DNA from: Moraxella sp. K1664
Lineage (GTDB): Bacteria > Pseudomonadota > Gammaproteobacteria > Pseudomonadales > Moraxellaceae
Direction of reading: 5' to 3'
Assembly (NCBI RefSeq): GCF_039693965.1
Contig: NZ_CP155576.1
Coordinates: 2,666,001-2,730,000, forward strand
Length of the DNA: 64,000 nt
The notes beneath the pieces are model-generated. The model saw only the letters and a list, made by a program, of their open reading frames with translations, did not search any database and had not been told where the DNA came from. Of this stretch, positions 43,029 through 52,036 are shown in pieces (the stretch's first letter is position 1; every line of letters begins with the position of its first letter). The position numbers were made by a program, and so were the translations under genes.

Positions 43029-43637
43029 TTGCTTATGATTTATTTATACCATACGCCATTATCAAATATCGCATCAAATGATTTAACACCGCTTGATAAA
43101 AAACAAATCATCGTCAATCATCGTCATACTCATTTAATTAACTTTTGCCAAAATAATCATTTACCCATACCCATTTATGATAAAGAAGATAATGGCAAAC
43201 CCTTTATAAAAAATATTCCCAATCTGCATTTTAATCAATCACATTGCCAAACTGATTATGTCTTAATATATAGTTTAACCATTCAAAATATCGGAGTGGA
43301 TATTGAAAATGCCAATCGTAAATTAAATAAAAACGCCCTTGCCAAACGTTATTTTCATGATGATGAATATCATGCTTGGCAAAATAGTCAAGATGATAAA
43401 TTGTGGTTTGTCTATTGGACAATCAAAGAAGCGGTATTAAAAGCACATGGCTTGGGCATTCGTCTGCCACTTCATGAATTAAAGGCGGTATTTATAACGG
43501 ACGATAGCGGATATGTGTGCCATGATAAGATTGGGGAATTTTATTTTAAAAACATCTGGATAGGCGAATGTGTGATAACGGTGGCATATCCGTTTTATTA
43601 TGGGGTGATTTGTCTTATTGATTTGGTTGCACATTGA
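43029..43637 (+). CDS. 4'-phosphopantetheinyl transferase (Sfp-type)
   Basis: Transfers phosphopantetheine from CoA to carrier-protein serines. The 202 residues show the family signatures IGVDIENANRK (magnesium Asp) and WFVYWTIKEAVLKAHGLGI (consensus W..KEA..K). FNQSHCQTDYVLI is the upstream P-loop region. The domain is complete, though the gene is AT-rich. No polyketide or non-ribosomal peptide genes are adjacent, so the partner may be a fatty-acid or siderophore carrier elsewhere. Confidence 0.85.
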   Translation: MLMIYLYHTPLSNIASNDLTPLDKKQIIVNHRHTHLINFCQNNHLPIPIYDKEDNGKPFIKNIPNLHFNQSHCQTDYVLIYSLTIQNIGVDIENANRKLNKNALAKRYFHDDEYHAWQNSQDDKLWFVYWTIKEAVLKAHGLGIRLPLHELKAVFITDDSGYVCHDKIGEFYFKNIWIGECVITVAYPFYYGVICLIDLVAH

Positions 43638-43755
43638 AATGAAAGTATGCTAATCAATAACAAATAACCAAAAAACAGCTTATGATAAAAATATTAATTT
43701 TATAATAAGCCATTGCAATAGAAAAATTAGGGTTTATTTTTGTTATTTTACACGA

Positions 43756-45279
43756 CTAATCTCTATTAAAATACCCATATTTATACTCGTTAATCATATT
43801 TTGATCGGTAATTACCTCAAGTTTTGTCTTATCTATGCGAAATTTGATATCTTCAAATTCAACCGCAGAGCTTTTCATGATATTTACAGCTCTTTGTAAA
43901 TCTTTTGATGTCTGAAAAACAGGTTGTTGGGTGTGTTGCCATTTCAGTCTAGAAAGTCTCTCATAAAGTTGTTGCTCGTTGGGGTGTTTAATGGGGTTAT
44001 TGCTTGCAATCGCCATGTTTTCATATTGATAAACATAAGGGAATACACTTTTGGCAGTAAAAAAACTATGCTCAAAACCTGTGGTGTTATAAGTTACAAT
44101 ACCATTTGAGCTAAGAGATTTTTTAACACCTTCTAGAAATTGCTGACTTAAAACAGAAGTGGCTTGATTGCGATAGTAGTGAGTGGTATTCATTAGGATT
44201 AGGTCATATTTTTTATCCTGATTGCGATTGATAAAACGACGACCATCGTCGGTAATTATGGTAACTTTTGGATTTTCCACCAAGGCTTTCATATCGGCAG
44301 AGAAGGCTTTGAATTCGGTGTATCCAGGATTTAATTCAACAATGGTTATGCTTTCAAGGTTGGGTAGTAGAGTCAAAATTTGAGTCCAAGAACCAGTGGA
44401 TAAACCAATAACCAAAACATCTTTAGCATCGGGGCGTACAACCAAAGGATAGTAGGCTCGTGATACACGATTGACGATATTAAATAGTGAAGTATTTATG
44501 TGTCCATCATAAGCGTTGCCACCATAAACAATATGTTCCCCATGACCGTCATTAAAAACCTGAATAACTCCATGCTTATTTTCTATAAGGTGTTCCAATT
44601 GCCAATCTGGGCTTTTGCCAAAATTTGAAAGGTTGTACATAAGTTTCTGCGGAAATATAAGTAATAATCCACAGGCAATCAAGGCGGTGATATTGAATAT
44701 TTTATTTCTTTTGTCATCAAGACAAAAATAAGAAACAATCATGGTTGACAGGGCAATGATTAAATATACCGTTTGTGTGGTAAAATAACCTAACAGTACA
44801 AACCCAATTAAAATAGGAGCAATCGTAGAACCAACAACATTGGCAAAATATACATTAGAGATGCCAGCCCCGGTTTTATTGGTCTGTGTGCCAATGTGGT
44901 GTACAATGGGGAAAGCAACACCTCGCAAAGTGGCACAGATAATCATGCCGACAGCAAAAACAAAAACAGTAGATGCTGGGATAAAAATTAACAAAGATAA
45001 AAGTATTAAATCAGCAACCCCGGCTAATAAAAAATATTTACCAATTTCATTTAATAATTTATTAGAATTCGAAGTTTCTTGGCAAATTCTTTTGCCAAAT
45101 AAAGCACCAATAGCAATACCAAATAAAAATAAAGCCAATGTTACAGAAAAGACCTGGGGCAATCCACCACTAAAAAAACCAAATAAACGAATCCAAATGA
45201 CTTCTATGGATAGGCTTAGAAAGCCACTTAAAAAAGACAGAATGATTGCTTTTTTTGTTAAAGAGAGTTTTGTCATCAT
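43756..45279 (-). CDS. membrane-anchored spermidine-synthase-like protein (C-terminal half of a split MFS/synthase)
   Basis: A 507-residue protein. About six transmembrane helices (residues 8-215) resemble one half of an MFS unit (GFLSLSIEVIWIRLFGFF). A Rossmann methyltransferase-like domain follows, reading VLVIGLSTGSWTQILTL, IVELNPGYTEF and TIITDDGRRFI, as in spermidine synthases. The glycine motif is GLSTG rather than GGGDG, and the site of the catalytic Asp reads LILMNTTHYY, with Asn. True aminopropyl transfer is therefore doubtful. Its start overlaps the stop of the preceding gene by 4 bp. Confidence 0.8.
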   Translation of the reverse strand: MMTKLSLTKKAIILSFLSGFLSLSIEVIWIRLFGFFSGGLPQVFSVTLALFLFGIAIGALFGKRICQETSNSNKLLNEIGKYFLLAGVADLILLSLLIFIPASTVFVFAVGMIICATLRGVAFPIVHHIGTQTNKTGAGISNVYFANVVGSTIAPILIGFVLLGYFTTQTVYLIIALSTMIVSYFCLDDKRNKIFNITALIACGLLLIFPQKLMYNLSNFGKSPDWQLEHLIENKHGVIQVFNDGHGEHIVYGGNAYDGHINTSLFNIVNRVSRAYYPLVVRPDAKDVLVIGLSTGSWTQILTLLPNLESITIVELNPGYTEFKAFSADMKALVENPKVTIITDDGRRFINRNQDKKYDLILMNTTHYYRNQATSVLSQQFLEGVKKSLSSNGIVTYNTTGFEHSFFTAKSVFPYVYQYENMAIASNNPIKHPNEQQLYERLSRLKWQHTQQPVFQTSKDLQRAVNIMKSSAVEFEDIKFRIDKTKLEVITDQNMINEYKYGYFNRD

Positions 45280-45878
45280 TTCACCTTTTTATTAAAGTAA
45301 ATAAAAGCAATCATGCTTGCAATGATAAGGTTGATAAGACCAGCCAAGTAGATGGTTTGATTTAGTGTTAAAAATAAGAATAATACAAAACTTGTCATAA
45401 GACAAGCAGTCATCGCTCCAATGGTGTTGGCAAAATATAACCAACCGATGTTGTTGCCGGTATTATTATCGCGTTGATTAAGGTAGCTTGTTAGTAGTGG
45501 AAGTGTAGCCCCCATCAAAAAAGTTGGAATTATCAATAAAATAAAATTGGCAAGTGCAATGATCAATTTGCTTGATAACAAAAAGGTGTCTTGAATAAAA
45601 TGTATCAGTATGGGCGACAACAAACCAAATACACCAATACCACACTCAATAAGCGCAAATATAAGAAGGAGTTTGGTAGGAAATCTATCGGCAATACGCC
45701 CACCGAAATAGCCACCAACCCCAAGACCTGCCATAAATATGGAAATGATGATTGTGGTGGCTTCTAAATCCACACCAAAGGCTTGAAAGAGCATTCTTTG
45801 CCAAGCTATCTGATAGATAAGTGCCGAAAAGCCCGAGACGAAAAAAACAATTTTGATAAAATTTTGAGATGAATTCAT
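45276..45878 (-). CDS. six-helix membrane protein, N-terminal half of a split MFS/spermidine-synthase-like protein
   Basis: A 200-residue, almost fully hydrophobic protein with about six helices. It starts FVSGFSALIYQIAWQRMLF and has GGYFGGRIADR, the first-half signature of fused MFS/spermidine synthases. In many bacteria this half is joined to the part encoded next. Here the two are separate but overlap by 4 bp (ATGA), so translational coupling and a complex are likely. It starts 1 bp after the upstream stop. Confidence 0.78.
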   Translation of the reverse strand: MNSSQNFIKIVFFVSGFSALIYQIAWQRMLFQAFGVDLEATTIIISIFMAGLGVGGYFGGRIADRFPTKLLLIFALIECGIGVFGLLSPILIHFIQDTFLLSSKLIIALANFILLIIPTFLMGATLPLLTSYLNQRDNNTGNNIGWLYFANTIGAMTACLMTSFVLFLFLTLNQTIYLAGLINLIIASMIAFIYFNKKVK

Positions 45879-45879
45879 G

Positions 45880-47244
45880 TTAATTTTCTTTTATTTTAAA
45901 GTGTAGCCAAGCCACATCAACCCCTTTAAATGCAGTCAAACCCTCTTTTAGGTTGGTTAGAGGGGGTGCGTGGTCACCTACAACATACACCTCCAGTCCT
46001 TTCATGTTTTCATCATCAATTAACTGGCTTAGGGTGTGAAAAAATTGGTAGTGCAGTCTGTAATTATTGCAAGATTGCGTACTGTCTTTTAAGCCAACAG
46101 ACTGGCAATCGATACCGTCAATAAATATCTTGTCATCATAAGGGGCGTGGCTATTTAAGGTAAGCCAGTATACAAAACTTTTATCAGAGCTTTGTAATGC
46201 ATTTTTCACATATGGCAGTAGCTGTACATCACAACGTCCGTCAAAAGACATGCATTGACCGCCGTTAGGTAAGTCATCAACGAAATGGCGATTATCCAAT
46301 CCTGCAAGAGGATACCAATAATTAGGGGAGTATAGTCGGTCATCTGCACCATAAATTGAATGGGTGGTATAGCCCTGTTGTTTTAGTAAATTAGGCAGAC
46401 ATTGTTCAAATTCATGAGGTGGTATGTTTTTACTATCCATAACCATAAGTTTCTTTTTGCAGAGCTCTCTAAATTCACCCATGACAGTTGCACCTACAAA
46501 GGGAAAGGAGCCTTGCTCAATGAACTGTAATTTGTCTTTTTTGTCATAAATGGGTTTGAGTATGGCTTGTTGTTGATTAGGGCGAGCAGTCTCACCCCAA
46601 GATTCACTTACCACGAATAATATTTTATCGGAAATCGGTTGCTGATTTAACACACTGTCATACAAAGGGCGACCAGCGTATTCGGTGGTTAAGTCTTCTA
46701 TGGGCTTTTTATTGGTGATAGTAAGTAAGTTGGATTGACTGTTTTTAATAAAAAATATTGTTTGACTTGTAATTATTTTTTGTGGAACAAAAGACCAAGT
46801 TGTGGCAATTGCAGTAAAAATAAACAGACTTGCCCATATGTGATTTTTATTGATGTTAATTCTTTTACCAAAGAAATCTCTAACTATAAAAAAGGAGGTT
46901 AGTATAAAGATAATTGAAGAAAAAAATAGAACTTGATAGAGTGCAGGTCCACTAAAAATAAAACTAGAAAGATAAAATAAGTTGTTTAATTGTATAAATG
47001 GAAATACCTGTAAAACAATCAACAATTGCTCAATAAATAAAAATAATGATAAAAAAATAAATAATAATGTATTGCCTATAAAATTTCTTTTATAGAAAAA
47101 TAAAATGAGTAACAGATAATCAATATTAATAACTGGTCTTTGAAAGCCATACTTGTAGCACACCAATAAAAATATAGCATTTATCAAAAATATGAAAGAT
47201 GCTATATAGAAAATATTGGATTTTTGATAGTTTTTGTTTGCCAT
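45880..47244 (-). CDS. sulfatase-fold membrane transferase/hydrolase
   Basis: A 454-residue protein. Four or five transmembrane helices (residues about 8-155) precede a periplasmic alkaline-phosphatase-superfamily domain. Seen motifs are KILFVVSESWGE (first metal site), GATVMGEFRELC (probable Thr nucleophile) and YVVGDHAPPL (Asp-His metal ligands). The topology recalls phosphoethanolamine or phosphoglycerol transferases that decorate surface glycans or lipids, but the substrate is unknown. It is the first gene of a compact three-gene operon and is very AT-rich, especially over its first 350 bp, which suggests horizontal origin. Confidence 0.78.
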   Translation of the reverse strand: MANKNYQKSNIFYIASFIFLINAIFLLVCYKYGFQRPVINIDYLLLILFFYKRNFIGNTLLFIFLSLFLFIEQLLIVLQVFPFIQLNNLFYLSSFIFSGPALYQVLFFSSIIFILTSFFIVRDFFGKRININKNHIWASLFIFTAIATTWSFVPQKIITSQTIFFIKNSQSNLLTITNKKPIEDLTTEYAGRPLYDSVLNQQPISDKILFVVSESWGETARPNQQQAILKPIYDKKDKLQFIEQGSFPFVGATVMGEFRELCKKKLMVMDSKNIPPHEFEQCLPNLLKQQGYTTHSIYGADDRLYSPNYWYPLAGLDNRHFVDDLPNGGQCMSFDGRCDVQLLPYVKNALQSSDKSFVYWLTLNSHAPYDDKIFIDGIDCQSVGLKDSTQSCNNYRLHYQFFHTLSQLIDDENMKGLEVYVVGDHAPPLTNLKEGLTAFKGVDVAWLHFKIKEN

Positions 47245-47315
47245 AGTAGGTTTTGTATTAAATAAGGTTTATTTTATCATAAAAAAGAGACTTTTCAAGC
47301 TCAATAAATCAAGAT

Positions 47316-47335
47316 TTGAAAGCTAAAGCTTTCAA
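47316..47335 (-). terminator. stem-loop downstream of the Lon-like gene
   Basis: A perfect 8-bp stem TTGAAAGC / GCTTTCAA with a 4-base loop. The U tract is short, so termination is uncertain. Confidence 0.4.
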
Positions 47336-47355
47336 GGATTTCACAATAACTCCAT

Positions 47356-49725
47356 TCATTTCTTCACTCCATTATCATCATCTTCCCACGCCATAAGCCG
47401 TCTTACAATTTTGCCAAATAGCGTATCCTTTTTATAATCGCCTTTTTTATTTTTATCATGAATCGACATATCGGTCAAAATAAACAACGCTTCATAAATG
47501 CTGCTTACCGCATAAATATGAAACTTACCACGCTCTACCGCCCCCACGACATTATCAGGGAGCATAAGCTGTCCGATGTTGGTTTTTGGGATAATCACGC
47601 CTTGCTCGCCCGTTAGTCCACGCTCAAAGCAAGCGTCAAAAAAGCCGATAATTTTTTCGTTCACACCGCCAATCGCCTGAGCGTCCCCAAGCTGATTCAT
47701 GGAGCCTGTGATTGCAAGTGATTGATTTATAGGCACATTTGCAAGGGCGGACAGTAGCACGGCACATTCGGCAAGGGTGGCACTGTCGCCGTCAATGTGG
47801 GCGTAACTTTGCTCAAAGGCAAGGCTTGCTGAGAAGTTAAGCTCGACAAATTGGCTAAATAATGAGCGTAAAAAGCTCGTCATGATAAGCATTCCCTTAG
47901 CGTGCAAACTTCCGCCAAGCTCCACGTCTCTCTCTATGTCTAGGATTTCGCCTGTGCCAAACTTAGGGGCGATGAGCGCGGTAAGCCGAGCAGGTAAGCC
48001 AAATTCGCTGTCGGCATAGGCAATCACGGTCAAGGCGTTGATTTGCCCGACTGCTTTTCCTGTGGTATTGATGAGCTGTTGTCCGTTTTGAATCTCTTGC
48101 CAATATAATTCTTTTAAATAACCCTTTCGTTCTTTGATATCATCTAAGGCATTTTGGACATGGGTTTTATTGACGGTTTTGAGGATATTTTTATTATCAT
48201 TTTCATGAGAATGATAATAAAACTGCCGTGCCGATTCTACCACAAGTTGTAATAATCTGTCGCTGTGCAAATCCAATTTGTCTTTATCGTCAGCATAGAC
48301 GGACAATTCGTCCAATATCGCACCAAAGGCAGTATTATCAAATATGGGCAAGTCTTGTTTTTTTATCATGTCGGCAATTTTTCCAATGATAAATAATTCG
48401 CTGTCGTGATTGCGTGGCAAGGTGTCATTAAAATCGGCTCGGATTTTAAATAGGTTATTAAATTCAGGTTCAAATTCTAATAATTCATAATATAAATCAG
48501 GCTCGCCCAATAATATCACTTTTACCGATAATGGCGTACTATCAGGCGATAAAGATACCGAGCCTGTTAGGGTTAGCATTTGTTCAAGGCTTGATATGCT
48601 AAGCGATTTTGATTGCAAAGCTCGCTTTAATCCTTGCCACGCATAGGGGTGTTCTAATAGCGATGACGCTTCTAATAACAAATATCCGCCATTGGCTTTA
48701 TGCAATGCCCCTGCCCGTATCATGCTCGCATCTGTCAAAATCGTGCCAAGCTGAGTGATGTATTCAATATGCCCCAACAGATTGGGGTGGGTTGGCATAT
48801 CTTCAAAGACAATGGGCGAACCGCTATTTGGCGTATGGCTGACCGCCACATTGACATAATAGCGATTGGGGATATTTGCCGTTTTTACCATAAAGTCTTC
48901 ATCATGCTCTACGATAAATAGGATATTTTCTATGATGTCTTTTTGATAGTCGTTTAAATATTGGCTGATTTTTTTATCGGATTTTGCAACATATTTTTTT
49001 AAAATGGGGGTAAATAATGGCGTGATGATTTTAATCAAAAGCGTTTCGTGAAGTTCATCTATTTTTTGATTGACTTCATCATCTAAATTGTCCAATTCTA
49101 TGTTTATTTTGGTTAATTTTTTTTGTAATTTATCAAGGGCGGTATTGTTAATGGGTTTTTTGTCATCAATGGGGGTAAATACTGCTTTTTGGTCGGCAGA
49201 GTGTAATAAGGTCAAATTATGACTTTTGGCGGTGGCGTTGATTTCATCAAGCAAATTTCTTTCTTGTTTTTGGGCGGATTGCTTAATGGCGGTAATGCTG
49301 TTTTGGTAGCTAATACTATTAAATTTGGCGATGATTTTTTTATACAATTCATGCCAAAGTTTGTGCATATCTTTGGCAAAAATCGCCCCTTGACAGCTTG
49401 GCAGGGTCAGTGCAATGGGGTGGCGAGGTGCGTCAAAATTATGCACATACACCAAGTCGGGCGGGGTCGGCTCGTGTTTGGCACGCTCGGCAAGCAGGCG
49501 TGTGATGAGCGTGCGTTTGCCAAGCCCGTTTTCGCCCACGGCAAAGACGTGGTAGCCGTTTGCCTTGATGTCAAGGGCGGTCTGTATGGCATTGACGGCT
49601 CGGCGTTGCCCAAAGTGGTGCGGTGCGGGGCGTGCGTGCGTGCTGTCGGGCGGTAGGGCGTGGGTGTCGGTGTAGCGTTTTAGGGCGGTAGGCGGTAGGC
49701 GGTAGGCGGTGAATTGGTCGGTCAT
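47356..49725 (-). CDS. Lon-like ATP-dependent protease (LonB/YcbZ type)
   Basis: A 789-residue protein. The AAA+ part has GENGLGKRTLITRLL (residues about 60-74), in which Arg-Thr follows the Lys of Walker A, as is common in this subfamily. A middle helical insert precedes the Lon proteolytic domain, with HIDGDSATLAECAVL (catalytic Ser in GDSA) and GGVNEKIIGFFDAC (catalytic Lys). Targets are presumably damaged or regulatory proteins. Codons 6-14 are encoded by a heptanucleotide tandem repeat (see 49684). It is divergent from rsmG. Confidence 0.9.
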   Translation of the reverse strand: MTDQFTAYRLPPTALKRYTDTHALPPDSTHARPAPHHFGQRRAVNAIQTALDIKANGYHVFAVGENGLGKRTLITRLLAERAKHEPTPPDLVYVHNFDAPRHPIALTLPSCQGAIFAKDMHKLWHELYKKIIAKFNSISYQNSITAIKQSAQKQERNLLDEINATAKSHNLTLLHSADQKAVFTPIDDKKPINNTALDKLQKKLTKINIELDNLDDEVNQKIDELHETLLIKIITPLFTPILKKYVAKSDKKISQYLNDYQKDIIENILFIVEHDEDFMVKTANIPNRYYVNVAVSHTPNSGSPIVFEDMPTHPNLLGHIEYITQLGTILTDASMIRAGALHKANGGYLLLEASSLLEHPYAWQGLKRALQSKSLSISSLEQMLTLTGSVSLSPDSTPLSVKVILLGEPDLYYELLEFEPEFNNLFKIRADFNDTLPRNHDSELFIIGKIADMIKKQDLPIFDNTAFGAILDELSVYADDKDKLDLHSDRLLQLVVESARQFYYHSHENDNKNILKTVNKTHVQNALDDIKERKGYLKELYWQEIQNGQQLINTTGKAVGQINALTVIAYADSEFGLPARLTALIAPKFGTGEILDIERDVELGGSLHAKGMLIMTSFLRSLFSQFVELNFSASLAFEQSYAHIDGDSATLAECAVLLSALANVPINQSLAITGSMNQLGDAQAIGGVNEKIIGFFDACFERGLTGEQGVIIPKTNIGQLMLPDNVVGAVERGKFHIYAVSSIYEALFILTDMSIHDKNKKGDYKKDTLFGKIVRRLMAWEDDDNGVKK
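49684..49710. repeat. heptanucleotide tandem repeat in the 5' end of the Lon-like gene
   Basis: Almost four copies of GGCGGTA in tandem (the last copy lacks the final A), beginning 16 bp inside the start codon on the minus strand. They encode the TAYRLPPTA segment. Seven is not a multiple of three, so one unit gained or lost would shift the frame. Confidence 0.85.
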
Positions 49726-49810
49726 TGTTGTTATTAAAATATGAAAAAGGGATATTTTAACAGATTAAAACGTGATAAAATAGGGGATTTACAAATTGAC
49801 GGTGTTTTTG

Positions 49811-49837
49811 CGTTCGCCCTGAGCTTGTCGAAGGGTG
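49811..49837. repeat. REP-like unit, single
   Basis: CGTTCGCCCTGAGCTTGTCG followed by AAGGGTG. This unit type (CCCTTCGACAAGCTCAGGGC on the other strand) is found in many bacterial genomes. A related pair is at 50585. Confidence 0.75.
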
Positions 49838-49893
49838 TATAGCAAAAAGCCGTTAAAATCAACTTAAACAACCCAATTATTATTTATAAAAAC

Positions 49894-50556
49894 ATGACTT
49901 ATCATAAAATATCCACCCATGCCGATGAATTTGCTCGTGAATTAGAGCGAGTTTCTGATAAGCTAAATTTAACATTTGGTGAAGTACAAATAAAACAACT
50001 GCTCGGCTATTTGGATAATCTTTTGCTTTGGACAAAAGCGTACAATCTCACCGCCATTACCGCCCCAAAAGAGGCATTTATCAAGCATATTTTGGACTGT
50101 TTGGCGATTGTGGCGGATTTGCCTTTTGCTGATAAATCAGGCATAAGCGTGCTTGACATTGGCACAGGGGCAGGTTTGCCGTCTGTGATTATCGCCATTA
50201 TGCGTCCCGATTGGCACGTTACCGCCCTAGATAGCAATGGCAAAAAGGTGCGATTTATCCGTCAAATGGTGGGCGAATTGGGTCTTGCCAACGTCAATCC
50301 TGTGGCAAGTCGCATTGAGGATTTTGACGGGGCGTTTGATGTCATTACGTCTCGGGCGTTTGCAAGTTTAGATGATTTTGTCAATCTTGCCAAGCCCTAT
50401 TTAAAGGCGGACGGCGTGTTATATGCCATGAAAGGTAAAGCCCCGACTGGCGATGATGTGGCAAATTTGACAGATTGGCAAATTGACATTAAGCCTATTT
50501 TTGTGCCACAAATGAGCGATGAGCGGTGTGTGGTGTATTTAAAGCGTTGGCAGTAG
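49894..50556 (+). CDS. rsmG: 16S rRNA (guanine-527-N7)-methyltransferase
   Basis: RsmG methylates G527 in the 530 loop of 16S rRNA, and its loss gives low-level streptomycin resistance. The 220 residues include VLDIGTGAGLPSVIIAIMRP (SAM motif I), VTALDSNGKKVRFIRQM and the region DVITSRAFASLDDFV. The length is standard. rsmG followed by parA is the usual gammaproteobacterial order near the origin of replication, but the origin itself is not visible. Confidence 0.95.
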   Translation: MTYHKISTHADEFARELERVSDKLNLTFGEVQIKQLLGYLDNLLLWTKAYNLTAITAPKEAFIKHILDCLAIVADLPFADKSGISVLDIGTGAGLPSVIIAIMRPDWHVTALDSNGKKVRFIRQMVGELGLANVNPVASRIEDFDGAFDVITSRAFASLDDFVNLAKPYLKADGVLYAMKGKAPTGDDVANLTDWQIDIKPIFVPQMSDERCVVYLKRWQ

Positions 50557-50584
50557 TTCAAAAAGTATGCTGAACTAGGTTTTC

Positions 50585-50656
50585 CGTTCGCCCTGAGCTT
50601 GTCGAAGGGTAGCGGAAAACCGTTATGGTTCGACAAGCTCACCACGAACGGTTTTC
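50585..50656. repeat. pair of REP-like units in opposite orientation
   Basis: GTTCGCCCTGAGCTTGTCGA followed by AGGG, then a spacer, then GGTTCGACAAGCTCACCACG followed by AACGG. The two units are inverted relative to each other and can form a long hairpin between rsmG and parA. They may act as a terminator or mRNA stabiliser. A degenerate GGGGCAATTTATTCGCCC palindrome lies at about 50719. Confidence 0.8.
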
Positions 50657-50821
50657 TTAATAGCATACTTTTTAAACCAGAACCAAAGCGTTAAAGTTAT
50701 TTTAAAATTTGGACGTGTAGGGGCAATTTATTCGCCCAAAGGTATGGTTAATTAACAATACCAAAAATTGAAATATTGGGTAATTTACCCTAATCTAACA
50801 AATTGATAGTAAAGGTATTTT

Positions 50822-51574
50822 ATGGAAATTATCGCAATCGCCAACCAAAAAGGCGGGGTCGCCAAAACCACAACGGCGGTTAATCTGGCAAGTGCGTTGG
50901 CACTTATCGGCAAAAAACGGGTGCTACTCATTGACCTTGACGCACAAGGCAACGCCACAACCAGTCTGGGGCTTGATAAAAATGAGCTAGATTATACGGT
51001 GGCGGACGTGTTGCTTGACGATGTGCCACTTGTCAAGACCATTGTGGCAAGTCAGCACCTTGATGTGGTGGGGGCAAACCGTGATTTGGCAGGGATTGAT
51101 GTGTCGCTTGCGGACGTGGCGGACGCACCGCTTTTATTAAAAAATGCCCTACAAAACGCCAAGCTAGACTACGACTATGTCATCATGGACTGCGCCCCAA
51201 GTCTTAGTATGCTGACCGTGAACGCCCTTGTCGCCACAGACGGCGTGATTATCCCCATGCAGTGCGAGTATTTTGCCTTAGAAGGCATTGCTGATTTGAT
51301 AGATACGATTGAAAAGCTGACCCAAATCAACCCCAAACTGCACATTCGTGGCGTGGTGCGGACGATGTATGACGGGCGAAGTACGCTTGCTCAAGATGTG
51401 TCGGCGGAGCTTGAAAATTATTTTGGCGAAAAATTGTACAAAACCGTCATTCCAAGAAGTATCCGATTGGCAGAAGCTCCAAGTTTTGGCAAATCTATTT
51501 TTGAATACGAAAAATCGTCCAAGGGGGCTATCGCTTATCATCAGCTCATGAATGAAGTGTTGGGACAGCCTTAA
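50822..51574 (+). CDS. parA: ParA-family chromosome-partitioning ATPase
   Basis: A Soj/ParA ATPase that moves origin-bound ParB along the nucleoid. The 250 residues start IAIANQKGGVAKTTTAVNLA, a deviant Walker A (KGGVAKTT), followed by LLIDLDAQGNATTSLGL and YVIMDCAPSLSMLTVNAL. Complete and of standard length. ParB usually follows directly, but here the next gene is on the other strand, so parA is without parB at this locus. Confidence 0.93.
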   Translation: MEIIAIANQKGGVAKTTTAVNLASALALIGKKRVLLIDLDAQGNATTSLGLDKNELDYTVADVLLDDVPLVKTIVASQHLDVVGANRDLAGIDVSLADVADAPLLLKNALQNAKLDYDYVIMDCAPSLSMLTVNALVATDGVIIPMQCEYFALEGIADLIDTIEKLTQINPKLHIRGVVRTMYDGRSTLAQDVSAELENYFGEKLYKTVIPRSIRLAEAPSFGKSIFEYEKSSKGAIAYHQLMNEVLGQP

Positions 51575-52036
51575 CTACACAATGGGCTTTCTGCGATAAA
51601 ACAAAATCCCTGGAATCGACAGCCCCAACACCAATGCCGAGATGACAAAAATCGCTTCAAAAAAGTAAGTCATCATCAGTACAAACAGCTCCATACTAAA
51701 CCCAAAATACCCTATCTGCACCATACTCACCATTGCCTTATACGCCACGATACCCGGCATGAGAAAAATCACGCTCGGCACGATGAGTGCCTTTGGCGGT
51801 AGCCCATGTTGCTGAGCAAAATACACCCCCAAAAAGCTCGGCAACATCGCCCCAAAAAATGTCGCCACCGCCAGATGACTCCCCACCGCCAACAGCCCTG
51901 TTTTGGTAACATAACCCAATGCCGTCATGATAAGACACAGCCCGACATAACGTCTCGGTAGCGTAAACATCAAGCACCACCCCAGCGTAATCACGCAAGA
52001 CAGCCCCACATTCGTCAGTAGCGTTAGCACGGTCAT
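51575..52036 (-). CDS. threonine/serine exporter family protein, small subunit (ThrE C-terminal half)
   Basis: The ATG at 52036 lies in a TGATG overlap with the larger subunit, so it is preferred to the upstream start of the open frame. The 153-residue protein has about five hydrophobic helices and contains SFLGVYFAQQHGLPPKALIV and PSVIFLMPGIVAYKAM, typical of the ThrE-type DUF3815 half. Together the two proteins form one split exporter unit. Its 3' end meets parA tail to tail, with adjacent stops. Confidence 0.85.
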   Translation of the reverse strand: MTVLTLLTNVGLSCVITLGWCLMFTLPRRYVGLCLIMTALGYVTKTGLLAVGSHLAVATFFGAMLPSFLGVYFAQQHGLPPKALIVPSVIFLMPGIVAYKAMVSMVQIGYFGFSMELFVLMMTYFFEAIFVISALVLGLSIPGILFYRRKPIV

